This document shows, piece by piece, positions 36,929-46,491 of a DNA stretch of 46,627 nucleotides; the stretch's first letter is position 1; the number at the start of each line of letters is the position of its first letter. The notes under the pieces are model-generated. The model saw only the letters and a program-made list of their open reading frames with translations, had not been told where the DNA came from and searched no databases. This DNA comes from Peribacillus tepidiphilus (lineage in GTDB: Bacteria; Bacillota; Bacilli; Bacillales; DSM-1321): assembly GCF_009466385.1 (NCBI RefSeq), contig NZ_WIAQ01000021.1, positions 1 to 46,627 on the forward strand. The letters run 5' to 3'. The position numbers and the translations under genes were made by a program.

Positions 36929-38335
36929 CTAGTTTGCTTTTTTCATAATATTCCTTTGCTCTTGGTATGAATCTTTTTGTTGGCGCTTCGTTCTATAGAT
37001 CAAATAAAAACTTAAACCTATCATCATCCAAATGCAGAAATATAACCACGCTTCTAGCGGAAGGCGAGTCATTAAGAAGAAAGAACACGCAATCGTCAAG
37101 ATGGGAAGATATGGAACTAGCGGTGCCCTGAATCCTCTTTGCAGATTTGGATGTGTTTTGCGAAGTATCATAACGGATAAGGCAACCATCATAAATGTTA
37201 ACAAAGCACCAATATTGACTAAGTTGGACAATGCTCTCAAATCAATAAATCCAGCAATTGCTGCACCTGTAAATCCTGCAATCCAAGTCGAAAAAACGGG
37301 TGCTTGAGATTGTGAATGAACGACTGAGAACGGTTTTGGTAGAAGACGATCGCGACTCATAGAGAACAGAACGCGTACTGTTGCGTAAAGATACACAAAT
37401 ATAACGGTTGTAATGCCCGCAATGGCTCCTACTGATAATACTCCTGCAGCAAAATTTTGTCCGACAGCGTGAAGCGCAAATGCCATCGCATCGGAAACAT
37501 TTAATAAATGATATGGAACCATTCCTGTTAAGACTAAGCAAACGATAACGTATAAAAGAGTGCACACAACTAAAGAAACCATAATGCCAATTGGCAAATC
37601 ACGCTGCGGTTTTTTCACTTCTTCTGCCGCAGTTGCAACAGCATCAAACCCTAAAAATGCAAAGAACACAGTAGCAGTTCCTGCTAGAACTCCTTTCCAC
37701 CCAAAAGGCATGAATGGATCCCAATTTTCCGGTTGAACATAGAATATTCCAACAATAATAAATAATAAAATGATGAATAATTTGATGGCTACCATCGTAT
37801 TATTCACTTTCTTACTTTCTTGCACACCTTTTGACAGTACCCATGTCATAAGTAAAATAATACAGACAGCCGGCAAGTTCACCATTCCGCCTTGTTGAGG
37901 TACTGCACTTAGCATTTTTGGAATATGCAAATGAAATCCTTCTAACAACGAGTGAAAATACGCAGACCATCCATTTGCTACGGCTGCGGCAGACAAAAGA
38001 TAAATTAAAAGTTGCGTCCATCCTATTAGATAAGCAACTACTTCCCCAATGGTCACATAAGTGTACGTATAGACACCTCCGGAAACAGGAAGAGTCGATG
38101 CTATTTCTGCATAACAAAACGCTACAAATCCACAAACCAATGCTGCCAGCATGAATGAAAAGATAATCGAAGGACCTGCATCATTTGCTGCTGCGACACC
38201 TGTCAACACAAGAATGCCGATCCCAACAATCGCGCCGATCCCAAGCAATATTAAATCATAGGCACCTAGTGTTTTCTGCAATGTTTTCTTTTGGCTCAAC
38301 AAGTAAGTTATTGACTTTTTTTGAAGTAAATTCAT
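36929..38335 (-). CDS. APC-family amino acid permease (CAT/YfnA-like)
   Basis: 468-aa integral membrane transporter with about 12 membrane segments. The first segment carries the APC motif LLGIGAIVGIGILVLTGVAA, followed by AEIASTLPVSGGVYTYTYVTIGE, and the FFAFLGFDAVATAAEEVKKPQRDLP signature of the cationic amino acid transporter group. Likely imports a neutral or basic amino acid by proton symport; the substrate cannot be assigned. AGAGAGGAG precedes the ATG on the minus strand. Monocistronic. Confidence 0.88.
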   Translation of the reverse strand: MNLLQKKSITYLLSQKKTLQKTLGAYDLILLGIGAIVGIGILVLTGVAAANDAGPSIIFSFMLAALVCGFVAFCYAEIASTLPVSGGVYTYTYVTIGEVVAYLIGWTQLLIYLLSAAAVANGWSAYFHSLLEGFHLHIPKMLSAVPQQGGMVNLPAVCIILLMTWVLSKGVQESKKVNNTMVAIKLFIILLFIIVGIFYVQPENWDPFMPFGWKGVLAGTATVFFAFLGFDAVATAAEEVKKPQRDLPIGIMVSLVVCTLLYVIVCLVLTGMVPYHLLNVSDAMAFALHAVGQNFAAGVLSVGAIAGITTVIFVYLYATVRVLFSMSRDRLLPKPFSVVHSQSQAPVFSTWIAGFTGAAIAGFIDLRALSNLVNIGALLTFMMVALSVMILRKTHPNLQRGFRAPLVPYLPILTIACSFFLMTRLPLEAWLYFCIWMMIGLSFYLIYRTKRQQKDSYQEQRNIMKKAN

Positions 38336-38531
38336 GATGTCTCCTCTCTTTTATTTAATTAATCCAAAATGCCAGACAATTTGTTATTATATCATGTTTC
38401 TACTTTTTTCGACATATTTTTTATTACCTTATTATGGTAATATTATAATAGATTCATTTTATAGGGCTTCTAAATAGAAAGATTTTAATTTAGTAAAGAA
38501 GTGGGGCAATAGTAAAAAAGGAGAATCTACT

Positions 38532-39230
38532 ATGTATAAACTTTTGCTTATTGAAGACGATATACAGTTAAGTAAACTTATTCAGGAAAACTTGGAGCGC
38601 TACGGATATGTTGTACATCACCCTAAGAATTTTTCAAATCTATTAGAGGAATTTACAAGTATAAAACCTGATCTAGTTTTGCTAGATATTAACTTACCTT
38701 ATTATGACGGTTTTTTTTTATGCAGAAGTTTTCGCAAGGAATCTAATGTCCCGATCATTATTATTTCAGCTCGCAGCCAAGAACTAGACCAGATAATGGC
38801 TATTGAGCTTGGAGCGGACGATTATATTACAAAGCCATTTACGTTTGAAATATTCCAATCTAAAGTCAAAGCAACGATAAGGAGAGTATACGGGGAATAC
38901 GCAACAAAGGAAACGATAAAAATTTGTGTTGGTCCGCTATGTATTGATGCCAAAACTCTTACATTAACTTGCCATGAGAAAAAAGTCGAACTTAGCAAAA
39001 ACGAATATAAGCTTTTGAAAAAATTAATAGAAAATAAAAACACTTTTATATCGAGAGAAGAGCTAATCGAGGAAGTGTGGGACTCGGTAACATTCGTAGA
39101 TGATAATACACTAACCGTAAATATTAGTAGAATCAAGCAAATACTTTTTCAACTAGGGTTTGATCATGCCATAAAAAGTAAAAGAGGGGTAGGATACATG
39201 TTTCACTTTCCTACATCTATGGGGGATTAA
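38532..39230 (+). CDS. BceR-type response regulator
   Basis: OmpR-family regulator, 232 aa: receiver with Asp52 (LVLLDINLP), the conserved Lys in ADDYITKPF, and a winged-helix domain (LSKNEYKLLKKLIENK, VDDNTLTVNISRIK). Sequence and setting (next to an intramembrane-sensing kinase and BceAB-type transporter) mark it as BceR/PsdR/YtsA-type, a regulator of resistance to bacitracin-like or lantibiotic peptides. AAAAGGAG precedes the ATG. A TATAAT (38444-38449) with TTATTA 17 bases upstream is a possible promoter. Confidence 0.9.
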   Translation: MYKLLLIEDDIQLSKLIQENLERYGYVVHHPKNFSNLLEEFTSIKPDLVLLDINLPYYDGFFLCRSFRKESNVPIIIISARSQELDQIMAIELGADDYITKPFTFEIFQSKVKATIRRVYGEYATKETIKICVGPLCIDAKTLTLTCHEKKVELSKNEYKLLKKLIENKNTFISREELIEEVWDSVTFVDDNTLTVNISRIKQILFQLGFDHAIKSKRGVGYMFHFPTSMGD

Positions 39231-39232
39231 CC

Positions 39233-40251
39233 ATGCTTAAACATATTTTAAAAAAATTTATAAAAGACAGATCCCTTCTCATCGGATTTTATTTAGTAAA
39301 CATGGCTTGCATGATAACTTTTTTCCATCTAAGTGAACCAGCGAACACAGAGTTTTTCTATCCTTTATCCATAGGGTTATTTTTATTAACTATATACCTG
39401 GTAATTGACTTTTTCCACTACCATCAAACAAATCGAGCGATCGAGCTTATATTAAGGAATCAATTTGCAGAATTACATCCACATACAGAGGAACAAAAAG
39501 CGTTTCAGCAATTGTTAAATAAAATAATATGGGAGCACACTAGTAAATACAATGAAATGAAAGAGCGAAATAAAGAAAGATTATACTTTTTATCCCATTG
39601 GATGCACTATTTAAAAACACCTGTTTCCGTGATCGAGCTAATCATTCATAAAGAAGAAAAAACAAATGAAACTGCTGAGGTTTTTGATAAAATTCTTCAA
39701 GAAAACAAACGTCTACATACATCAATAGAACAAGGTTTAACAATGATAAGATTAAAGAACTTCGAAAATGACTTGGAAGTAAAATCTGTTGATTTACTCG
39801 TTTCTTTAAGAAAAGTAATTAACGGGCGAAAAAGGGAATTTATCTACCAATCTGTATTTCCTTCTATTGAATTTTCAGGTAAGCACGCTTATGTTGTCAC
39901 TGACTCCAAGTGGAACGAAATCTTATTAGACCAGATCATCTCCAACGCCATTAAATACTCTAGCACAAAAAGTGGAAGCAAAAAACTATCTTTCGTATTG
40001 AAGTTAATGGAAACTATACAACCTTATCAATAACAGACGAAGGTGTTGGCATTCCTTCCTATGATCTTGATCGAGTATTTCAGCCATTTTTCACAGGAGA
40101 AAACGGAAGAAAATTTCCAAACTCCACAGGCATTGGACTCTACCTATGCAAAAAAATTGCTGACCAACTTGATCAAACCATTACTATACAATCCAAAGTC
40201 TCCGAAGGCACAACTGTAACCATTCGATGGGTGACGGGGAATGAACAATGA
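39233..40251 (+). pseudogene. BceS-type intramembrane-sensing histidine kinase, frameshifted
   Basis: Two membrane segments separated by a very short loop (about 15-32 and 38-58), as in BceS kinases that sense through the partner transporter. Phosphoacceptor region is FLSHWMHYLKTPVSVI and the N-box is DQIISNAIKYSS. Near 40000 a T-run appears one T short (CTTTCG where CTTTTCG would keep frame): the main frame stops at 40033, but the next frame continues as FRIEVNGNYTTLSI, then DEGVGIPSYDLDRVFQPFF and GIGLYLCKKIADQL to TGA at 40249. Restored length is about 339 aa, a normal BceS. Either the ATP-binding lid is lost or this is a sequencing error. Confidence 0.85.
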
Positions 40252-40622
40252 ACAAAGAAACAAATTGAATAGAGGGGCAATGGCTTCGAAATAAGAATCA
40301 AAGATGTCTCGAAAACAGGATTGAAATAGATAAAGTATGTTTTACGCACATTCAGGCTAATTGAAAACACTTGTCAGTTGAGGAACGAACCCGTACAAGG
40401 AGCGGAGTTACCCTAAATGGTCATGAGTATCAGAGGAGGGTTTGTGACGAAGAGTGCGAGCGTTTGTCAACAGCTAAAATTACCTTACAAAAATGTAAGC
40501 TATTTTTAGCGTATTCGATGGATGAAATTCTTTTTGTCACTTAGGATGATGTTAAAGCAGTTTAAGAAGATGAAAGAATACTGCTCGAATATTCTCTTCC
40601 ATTCACCAAAGGAGGAAATACA
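40252..40622. other. Gap between the kinase and BceA gene
   Basis: 371 bp, with no supported open frame. It holds the probable BceR operator described separately; the transporter genes therefore have their own regulated promoter. The stretch 40380-40460 is more GC-rich than its surroundings with no explanation I can see. Confidence 0.5.
40473..40510 (+). promoter_or_regulatory. Probable BceR-type operator
   Basis: Core TTACA-AAAA-TGTAA at 40485-40498 fits the TNACA-N4-TGTNA consensus I recall for BceR-like regulators. It is embedded in a larger imperfect dyad, GCTAAAA (40473-40479) with TTTTAGC (40504-40510). No T-run follows, so a terminator is unlikely. It lies about 125 bp before the bceA-like start. 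Confidence 0.65.
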
Positions 40623-41387
40623 ATGATCATTTTAGAGGCTAGTAATATAGTTAAAATATACGGAGAGTATGGTGGTGAAGGTTCTACAACTGCGTTGGGC
40701 GGAGTAAGCCTATCCATTAATAAAGGAGAGTTTATTGCGATTATGGGCCCGTCTGGGAGTGGTAAAACGACGTTGCTTAACGTATTGAGTGGAATTGATA
40801 AACCTACTTCAGGTGAAGTTACCATTGTGGGCCGAAAAATAAGCGAGATGACGGGTGAACAATTAGCTCTATTTCGTCGTAAACAATTAGGTTTCGTATT
40901 TCAGGAATTTAACCTTTTAGACAGCTTAACTGTAAAAGAAAATATCATTCTACCAATGGTACTAGAAAAGAAAAAGGCAACCGAAATGGAAGCTAAGGTT
41001 CAACATCTTGCAAAGCTCTTCGAAATTGAAGCAATCTTGGACAAATATCCCTACAATATTTCAGGTGGACAGCAACAACGAACGGCCGTTAGTCGAGCTC
41101 TAGTGAATGATCCTAGTATCATTTTTGCCGATGAACCAACAGGAAATTTGGATTCTAAATCGTCAGCGGTCATTATGGAATGTTTTGAAAAAATCGTTCA
41201 CGAGTTATCTACAACTGTTCTCCTTGTTACACACGACATTTTCGCAGCTAGCTACTGTAGGAAAGTGATCTTTATAAAAGACGGCCACATCTATTCCTAC
41301 ATCGTAAAAAAAGGTAGCAGGAAAGAGTTCTTAAATCAAATCATGGATAACCTTGCTGTCTTAGGGGGGAGAACCCATGTCTTTTAA
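40623..41387 (+). CDS. BceA-type ABC transporter ATP-binding protein
   Basis: 254-aa ATPase of the MacB/BceA group. Walker A GPSGSGKTT (42-50), signature ISGGQQQR (146-153), Walker B IIFADEPTGNLDSKS. With BceB it frees cell-wall precursors from peptide antibiotics such as bacitracin-like or lantibiotic compounds and reports transport activity to the kinase. AAAGGAGG precedes the ATG. Its stop overlaps the next start by 11 bases. Confidence 0.93.
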   Translation: MIILEASNIVKIYGEYGGEGSTTALGGVSLSINKGEFIAIMGPSGSGKTTLLNVLSGIDKPTSGEVTIVGRKISEMTGEQLALFRRKQLGFVFQEFNLLDSLTVKENIILPMVLEKKKATEMEAKVQHLAKLFEIEAILDKYPYNISGGQQQRTAVSRALVNDPSIIFADEPTGNLDSKSSAVIMECFEKIVHELSTTVLLVTHDIFAASYCRKVIFIKDGHIYSYIVKKGSRKEFLNQIMDNLAVLGGRTHVF

Positions 41388-43338
41388 TCAAATCGTGTGG
41401 AAAATGGCAAAGGTTCATTATAAAAAATACATTTTTTACTTCTTATGCAACAGTTTTGCAGTCATGTTTTTCTTTATGTTTTCGACTGTATACTTCAACG
41501 AGCGAGTAGTCCAAGTGAAGAAGGTAGAATCGATTCAATATGTGTTAACAGTTCCGGGTGTTGCTCTTGTTGTTTTTACTGTATTTTTTATTAGTTATGC
41601 ACACAATGTATTTATAAAAAGAAGAAGAAGTGAACTCGGGCTGTTCATGACATTAGGAATGTCCAATCGTGATATAAGCAAATTGTTACTGCTAGAAAAT
41701 GGCGTCATTGCCCTCTTTTCGATCATTTCTGGTATTCTAACAGGAACCATATTTGCTAGACTATTCTATTTGCTATTAATGAATAGTGTTGGATTACATG
41801 GGGTTCCTTTTCATTTTAATAGCAAAATGTTCGTGTACTCGATCATTACCTTTTTAATCGTATTTTTCATCGCAGTCGGAAAATCACTCTTCCACACACT
41901 AAAACATAACGTTATTCATAGCTTAAAAAGCGACAAGGTTTCAGAGACAATAAAGATGAAAAGCCCGCTAATAGGTGGTATAGGACTGGCTATTATGATT
42001 GGATCCGTTCTGGGTCTTTATTATACATATTCAAATTCTATTGCGGGTGGTGAGTACCTGTTTCTTTGGGCAATGTCAACATTCATAGGATTATACATTA
42101 GCCTTTATCAATTCACTAGTTTTTTTATAGAGCTTGCTAAAAAATACAAACCATTTTATTATCGCCGATTATTATTTCTGACAAATCTAGATTACAAATT
42201 TAAACAACTGACATCTATACTTATGCTCGTCACAGTCATGATAATGGTAACTATTTTGTACAGCACCATAATATTGTCCACCTACATATTAACTGAAAAG
42301 CAAGCAATTGATGGCAATCCTTTTGATATAGCATTTATCCAAGCAGAAAACAAAAATAACTTGGCTTTAGAAGAACTTTATTCGATTGTTGACCAAAAAG
42401 AAAATCCCATCCAAAAACATCTGGTGATACCGATCTATTCCTACTATCAAAAACAAACATACAGTGACTGGTCATTTGTCTATAATTTTATGTCAGTGGA
42501 CCATTTTAATCAGTTAACTTCCAATCAGCTGAAATTACAAGATCATGAATTTCTATATTATATAAATGATGACCCAGAAAACGCAGCAAGCGGTAGTAAT
42601 TATGACCAAGGTCTTACTCTTCCAACTAGAAATGGGGAGGTAACCTATACACTGAAGAAAACGATTGTCAAAAAAAATTTCAACAACCTATATAATCTTT
42701 ATGACTGTATTATTGTAAGCAATTCCGAATTCAAGATACTAAAAGATCACTTAGATGGTTTTGAATCAAATATTCATTTAATCAATGTAGCCAACTGGAA
42801 GAATACAACGAATACAGTTGAGAAACTAGACAGGACGCTTAAAAGCTACAATGAAAATACTCCACCAATTGTTGATGTTCGGACAGAGAATGCCACCGAA
42901 GAAGACTTATTTCGGATTGCCTCTAAAGTGGAGGATTATAATGACAACAAAAATTCTAATGGTATATTATTCTTCGTAACCACTTTTTTAAGTATCATTT
43001 TCTTCTTTGGATCGTTTATTCTACTATATTTAAATCTCTTTTCCGAGATTGATAAGGAAAAAAATAAGTATAAAAAACTTAATAATATAGGAATTACTGC
43101 AAAGGAAGTAAAGCGAATCATTTCAAGGGAGATAACAGCTCTATTCTTTGTCCCAACCATTGTAGGAACAACGTTAGCTTTTCTTTACATCGTTGCGATG
43201 GCAACGGATATTGGTGGAGTCTCGAAAAATCCTGAGATATTATTGCATTTCTTCATCGTTGCAGGAATCTACCACTTCATACAAGTAGGATTTTTCCTAT
43301 ATGCAAGGAAGAGAATGTTTTTGCATCTGACAGAATGA
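41377..43338 (+). CDS. BceB-type ABC transporter permease
   Basis: 653-aa membrane subunit with about ten membrane segments and a large extracellular domain (roughly residues 305-525) between segments 7 and 8, the part thought to recognise the antibiotic complex. FtsX-like domains occur at residues about 58-170 and at the C-terminus (FGSFILLYLNLFSEI, KRIISREITALFFVPTIVG). The start ATG has GGGGGGAG-like GTTAG upstream and overlaps bceA, so the subunits are coupled. The gene is intact. Confidence 0.92.
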   Translation: MSFNQIVWKMAKVHYKKYIFYFLCNSFAVMFFFMFSTVYFNERVVQVKKVESIQYVLTVPGVALVVFTVFFISYAHNVFIKRRRSELGLFMTLGMSNRDISKLLLLENGVIALFSIISGILTGTIFARLFYLLLMNSVGLHGVPFHFNSKMFVYSIITFLIVFFIAVGKSLFHTLKHNVIHSLKSDKVSETIKMKSPLIGGIGLAIMIGSVLGLYYTYSNSIAGGEYLFLWAMSTFIGLYISLYQFTSFFIELAKKYKPFYYRRLLFLTNLDYKFKQLTSILMLVTVMIMVTILYSTIILSTYILTEKQAIDGNPFDIAFIQAENKNNLALEELYSIVDQKENPIQKHLVIPIYSYYQKQTYSDWSFVYNFMSVDHFNQLTSNQLKLQDHEFLYYINDDPENAASGSNYDQGLTLPTRNGEVTYTLKKTIVKKNFNNLYNLYDCIIVSNSEFKILKDHLDGFESNIHLINVANWKNTTNTVEKLDRTLKSYNENTPPIVDVRTENATEEDLFRIASKVEDYNDNKNSNGILFFVTTFLSIIFFFGSFILLYLNLFSEIDKEKNKYKKLNNIGITAKEVKRIISREITALFFVPTIVGTTLAFLYIVAMATDIGGVSKNPEILLHFFIVAGIYHFIQVGFFLYARKRMFLHLTE

Positions 43339-43467
43339 GTGGGGCAGGGAGAAAAACGGCGAAGATCACAAAGTTTTAATCACACCAGGGGGAATTATTT
43401 TACAAGAAAATACATTTACTTCGATTTGATAGATTGATATTAAAGAATTTTCAATGGTCAAGAATCA

Positions 43468-43839
43468 TTGGATACCTCACTTTGGCCAACAGTATTAATT
43501 GAAAATTTAACCCCTGAACACTTTGAAGTCTACAAACAAACTAGGATTATTTATAAAGCAGTAAGCAGATATATATTACGTAATATTATCAAGGACCACA
43601 AGAAATGCGTTGAGATTTTCAATAAAGCCCAACAAAATGGTGATGTTTGTCCCCATGCATTAGCAATTACTTGTTGGAAAATGGAGTGTGAGGGAATAGA
43701 TTCATTTTGGAAAATAAAAAATCAAACAAAAATTCGAGAAACATATGATTTTGAATGCATAAGAGAACGGTTTAGTTTATTTATTCGTGGACCTTTTATG
43801 ACACACCTAGAAGAAGTATTAAAGGTATCCGCCTTATAA
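43468..43839 (+). CDS. Hypothetical protein (about 123 aa)
   Basis: Not recognised. Contains LIENLTPEHFEVYKQTRIIY, Cys-containing segments (HALAITCWKMECEGID) and an FIRGPFMTHLEEVL end, mostly helical. The only start is TTG at 43468 without a good ribosome site, and just upstream another frame reads NGEDHKVLITPGG then stops, so the true N-terminus may be lost to frameshift. Confidence 0.45.
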   Translation: MDTSLWPTVLIENLTPEHFEVYKQTRIIYKAVSRYILRNIIKDHKKCVEIFNKAQQNGDVCPHALAITCWKMECEGIDSFWKIKNQTKIRETYDFECIRERFSLFIRGPFMTHLEEVLKVSAL

Positions 43840-44047
43840 ATCTCCAATTCGAATAGCAATGGATAAAATGGACAATAAGAACTTAACGAAATAGAAGGAA
43901 ATGACAAAAAACTATGAAATATTTAGAAATAAAGATTGAGGTAATAGTTGAAGGTTGTCTGTTTTAATTGATGCTACTTATGATAAACTTAGTTTATAAA
44001 TTTTGCTAAATAAATGTACTGTAGCGTTAGGTTTGTGAAAGTGTGAA

Positions 44048-44159
44048 AGAATGAATGCTGGACAGTAGACATATTGGTGCAATTCCAATGGAAAAAGTAG
44101 TAGGAACTACAAAAGTTATTTATTGGCCCATTGAAGAGATAAAAATAGTAGACAATTAA
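44048..44159 (+). pseudogene. 3' remnant of a type I signal peptidase gene
   Basis: From 44061 the frame reads DSRHIGAIPMEKVVGTTK and then VIYWPIEEIKIVDN to TAA at 44157-44159, which is the C-terminal part (after the GDNR-S-DSR box) of type I signal peptidases. Just before it, AGAATGAATGCTGG would encode RMNAG in the same box if two bases were restored. Nothing of the catalytic Ser or Lys regions is left upstream. Confidence 0.6.
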
Positions 44160-44355
44160 AGAATTATGGATGAGCGGATCTCAAATTGTCCAACAAACAG
44201 GAACCGTAATTTTTCTATAGATATATTTTTAAAATAAGATTTCATATACAAGATTTTTGGTAATTTAAGTTAGTAGACACTTGAAATTCACCAAAATTAA
44301 ATGTTGGATCTACAACCGGATAAAAATCAAAAGGTAACAAAGAATCCAAACAAGA

Positions 44356-44396
44356 AAAGTTTGTACAAAGATTCTTGTCATTTTTGTACAAACTTT
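44356..44396. repeat. Perfect 14-bp inverted repeat
   Basis: AAAGTTTGTACAAA (44356-44369) and TTTGTACAAACTTT (44383-44396) with a 13-base loop, followed by TTTGTCG. It could be a terminator left from the lost gene or a small repeat element. Confidence 0.6.
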
Positions 44397-44479
44397 TTTG
44401 TCGTTTTTGTCCGGAGATTTATATCGGCGAACATTATGGGAACTTGGGGGAATAGGGGTTAATCTCACGCGGTTTTATA

Positions 44480-44514
<35 letters not shown>

Positions 44515-44857
44515 TTCAACACACGGAATCCATGTCTCAAATCAAAAGATTACTTAACTTAGTGAGATGAAACAGAAATTTTTATATAGATCATCCTGGT
44601 TCAGTTCAAATAAATCATTTTCAAAAATCTTTCTTAATATTATTTATCTAACTCCAGAAAAATTTTTACGCTCTCAATAACTTTGAAAAATCTTTTCACA
44701 AATTTTGATTGTGTTTTGTTTGATTTTATAATCAATTAAATCAGACAATTTAGATCTTGTTGCATGTTATCATTTATCTGTTTACCAGTTTACATAATGC
44801 TTCTTATTTTCTAACAATCTACATGATCCTTATAAAGTTAAATATCTGTTGAATATC

Positions 44858-44896
44858 AAAAAAGCCTGCTGGTATTTTATACCAACAGACTTTTTT
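44858..44896 (-). terminator. Terminator of the APC antiporter gene
   Basis: CTGCTGGTAT (44866-44875) and ATACCAACAG (44879-44888) (one G-T pair), flanked by AAAAAAG and CTTTTTT, so it works in both directions. Confidence 0.85.
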
Positions 44897-44914
44897 GTCT
44901 TTTATCGAAACTGC

Positions 44915-46327
44915 TTAACTTGCTGTCGTTTTTGTTTGTGCTTTTGGTAGTTTTCCGTAGAATACGATACCACTTGCTAATAGAATCATTCCGAATGTGA
45001 AGGTTTTGATGTCTGCAGTTCCAGCAATGATTACCCATGTGGAATAGATAACTGCTATTCCTCCAATAACTCCATCGAGCATTCTTGCTTTTTTATTGCC
45101 TTCATACGTTTCACCTGTAAGTACGAGCTTCAACTGGAATGTTGAGGCAATAAAGTATGGGATTAAATAAGATAAAGTAGCAATATAGATGACAAAATTA
45201 AATGCTGCTGAAATTGAATTAGAAATGGTTGAAAAGATGAAAAGCTGACCAAGAAGGTTTGTTACCACAAGAGAAAATACTGGTAATCCCTTCTTGTTCT
45301 CTTTCATGAAAGCTGTCAAAAACAGACCTTGTTTTGCTGCAGCTACGGGAACTTCGGCTGCAAGCATGATCCAGCCAATTGTAGATCCTACTAAACTAAT
45401 GAGTCCTAAACCTGCTAACAGTTTTCCGCCGATAGGACCGAGAACTGTTTCAATAGCATCAATTAATGGTTTTTCTGATTGAATCAGGGCTTCTTGGCTT
45501 AACATACCCATTACAAGAGTGCTGATTCCAACATATATAGCAAGTGCTATAAAGAGCCCCAGTACAGTCGCTCTTTTTACATCCGTTTGTTTTTTCGCTC
45601 TTGATGAGAACACAACTGCAGATTCTACACCAATAAACGCCCAGAGTGTTGTAACTGCAGCGTTGTTAATTTGACCTAATAGCCCTACTGTATGGCCTGC
45701 TGAATCGATTTTAGCAGCTACAAATGGCACAATATTTGCTTTTTGAAAGGCAAATAAACCAATAACAATGAATAGAACAAATCCAACTACTTTTGCTGCT
45801 GTTGCAACGAAATTAATCTTACCTGCACTTTCAATCCCTCTTAAAATGACAAAGTGCGTTCCCCATAAAAGTAACGTACACACTATAAACGTCAAGGCAT
45901 TTCCAACCTTTAACGTGAAATTACTCACCGATACTAGCTCAGCTTCACTCGAAAGAATTGGGAAAAATGTAGATAAATAACTTGCAAACGTTGTGATAAT
46001 AGCAATGTTCCCTGCTAAGTTTCCGATCCAATATCCCCAGGATGACATGAATCCTGCCAAAATAGAAGCTGGTGATTCTGGTCTAAACAATTCTTTCGCA
46101 TAAATCTGTGGACCACCATTTAAATTAGGTTTTCTTATTCCTAAATTCCCGAACACTAACGCAGTTGCAAGAACACCAAATCCTGTTAAGCACCATGCTA
46201 GAATTACACCAGCTGGACTAGCAACCTCAGAAAGAGATTGTGGCAGCATAAAGATCCCGGATCCAACCATATTACCGACTACAAGTGCAGTCAAAATCCA
46301 AAATCCTAATTTGTTTGACTTACTCAA
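44915..46327 (-). CDS. APC-family amino acid antiporter (ArcD/basic amino acid type)
   Basis: 470-aa integral membrane protein with 12-13 membrane segments. The first segment has the antiporter motif LTALVVGNMVGSGIFMLPQSL, and NGGPQIYAKELF, WAFIGVESAVVFSSRAKKQTDVKRAT and the GMLSQEALIQSEKPL loop are typical of arginine/ornithine or basic amino acid/polyamine antiporters. No arc or adi genes are nearby, so the substrate is open. I use the TTG at 46327 (MSKSNKLGFW), with AGAAGGGAG eight bases upstream; an in-frame ATG at 46432 would add 35 charged residues not fitting the family. Confidence 0.88.
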   Translation of the reverse strand: MSKSNKLGFWILTALVVGNMVGSGIFMLPQSLSEVASPAGVILAWCLTGFGVLATALVFGNLGIRKPNLNGGPQIYAKELFRPESPASILAGFMSSWGYWIGNLAGNIAIITTFASYLSTFFPILSSEAELVSVSNFTLKVGNALTFIVCTLLLWGTHFVILRGIESAGKINFVATAAKVVGFVLFIVIGLFAFQKANIVPFVAAKIDSAGHTVGLLGQINNAAVTTLWAFIGVESAVVFSSRAKKQTDVKRATVLGLFIALAIYVGISTLVMGMLSQEALIQSEKPLIDAIETVLGPIGGKLLAGLGLISLVGSTIGWIMLAAEVPVAAAKQGLFLTAFMKENKKGLPVFSLVVTNLLGQLFIFSTISNSISAAFNFVIYIATLSYLIPYFIASTFQLKLVLTGETYEGNKKARMLDGVIGGIAVIYSTWVIIAGTADIKTFTFGMILLASGIVFYGKLPKAQTKTTAS

Positions 46328-46491
46328 TACGAAAACTCCCTTCTGACTTTCAACAAGGACATAAGAAAAATAAAATCTCCCTTTGTCTTGTTTACATTTT
46401 TTCTTATTTTTATACATTGATGTCCTATCCAAGGGTTAGAAACCCTAAGCTTTTCGATGATGGGAGTTTACATAACAAAATGTTTTTAAAA

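Noticed and set aside
37242-38135. Minus-strand frames of about 107 codons overlapping the APC permease in another frame
   Set aside because: They overlap the permease in a shifted frame and have Ser/Arg/Cys-rich shadow composition.
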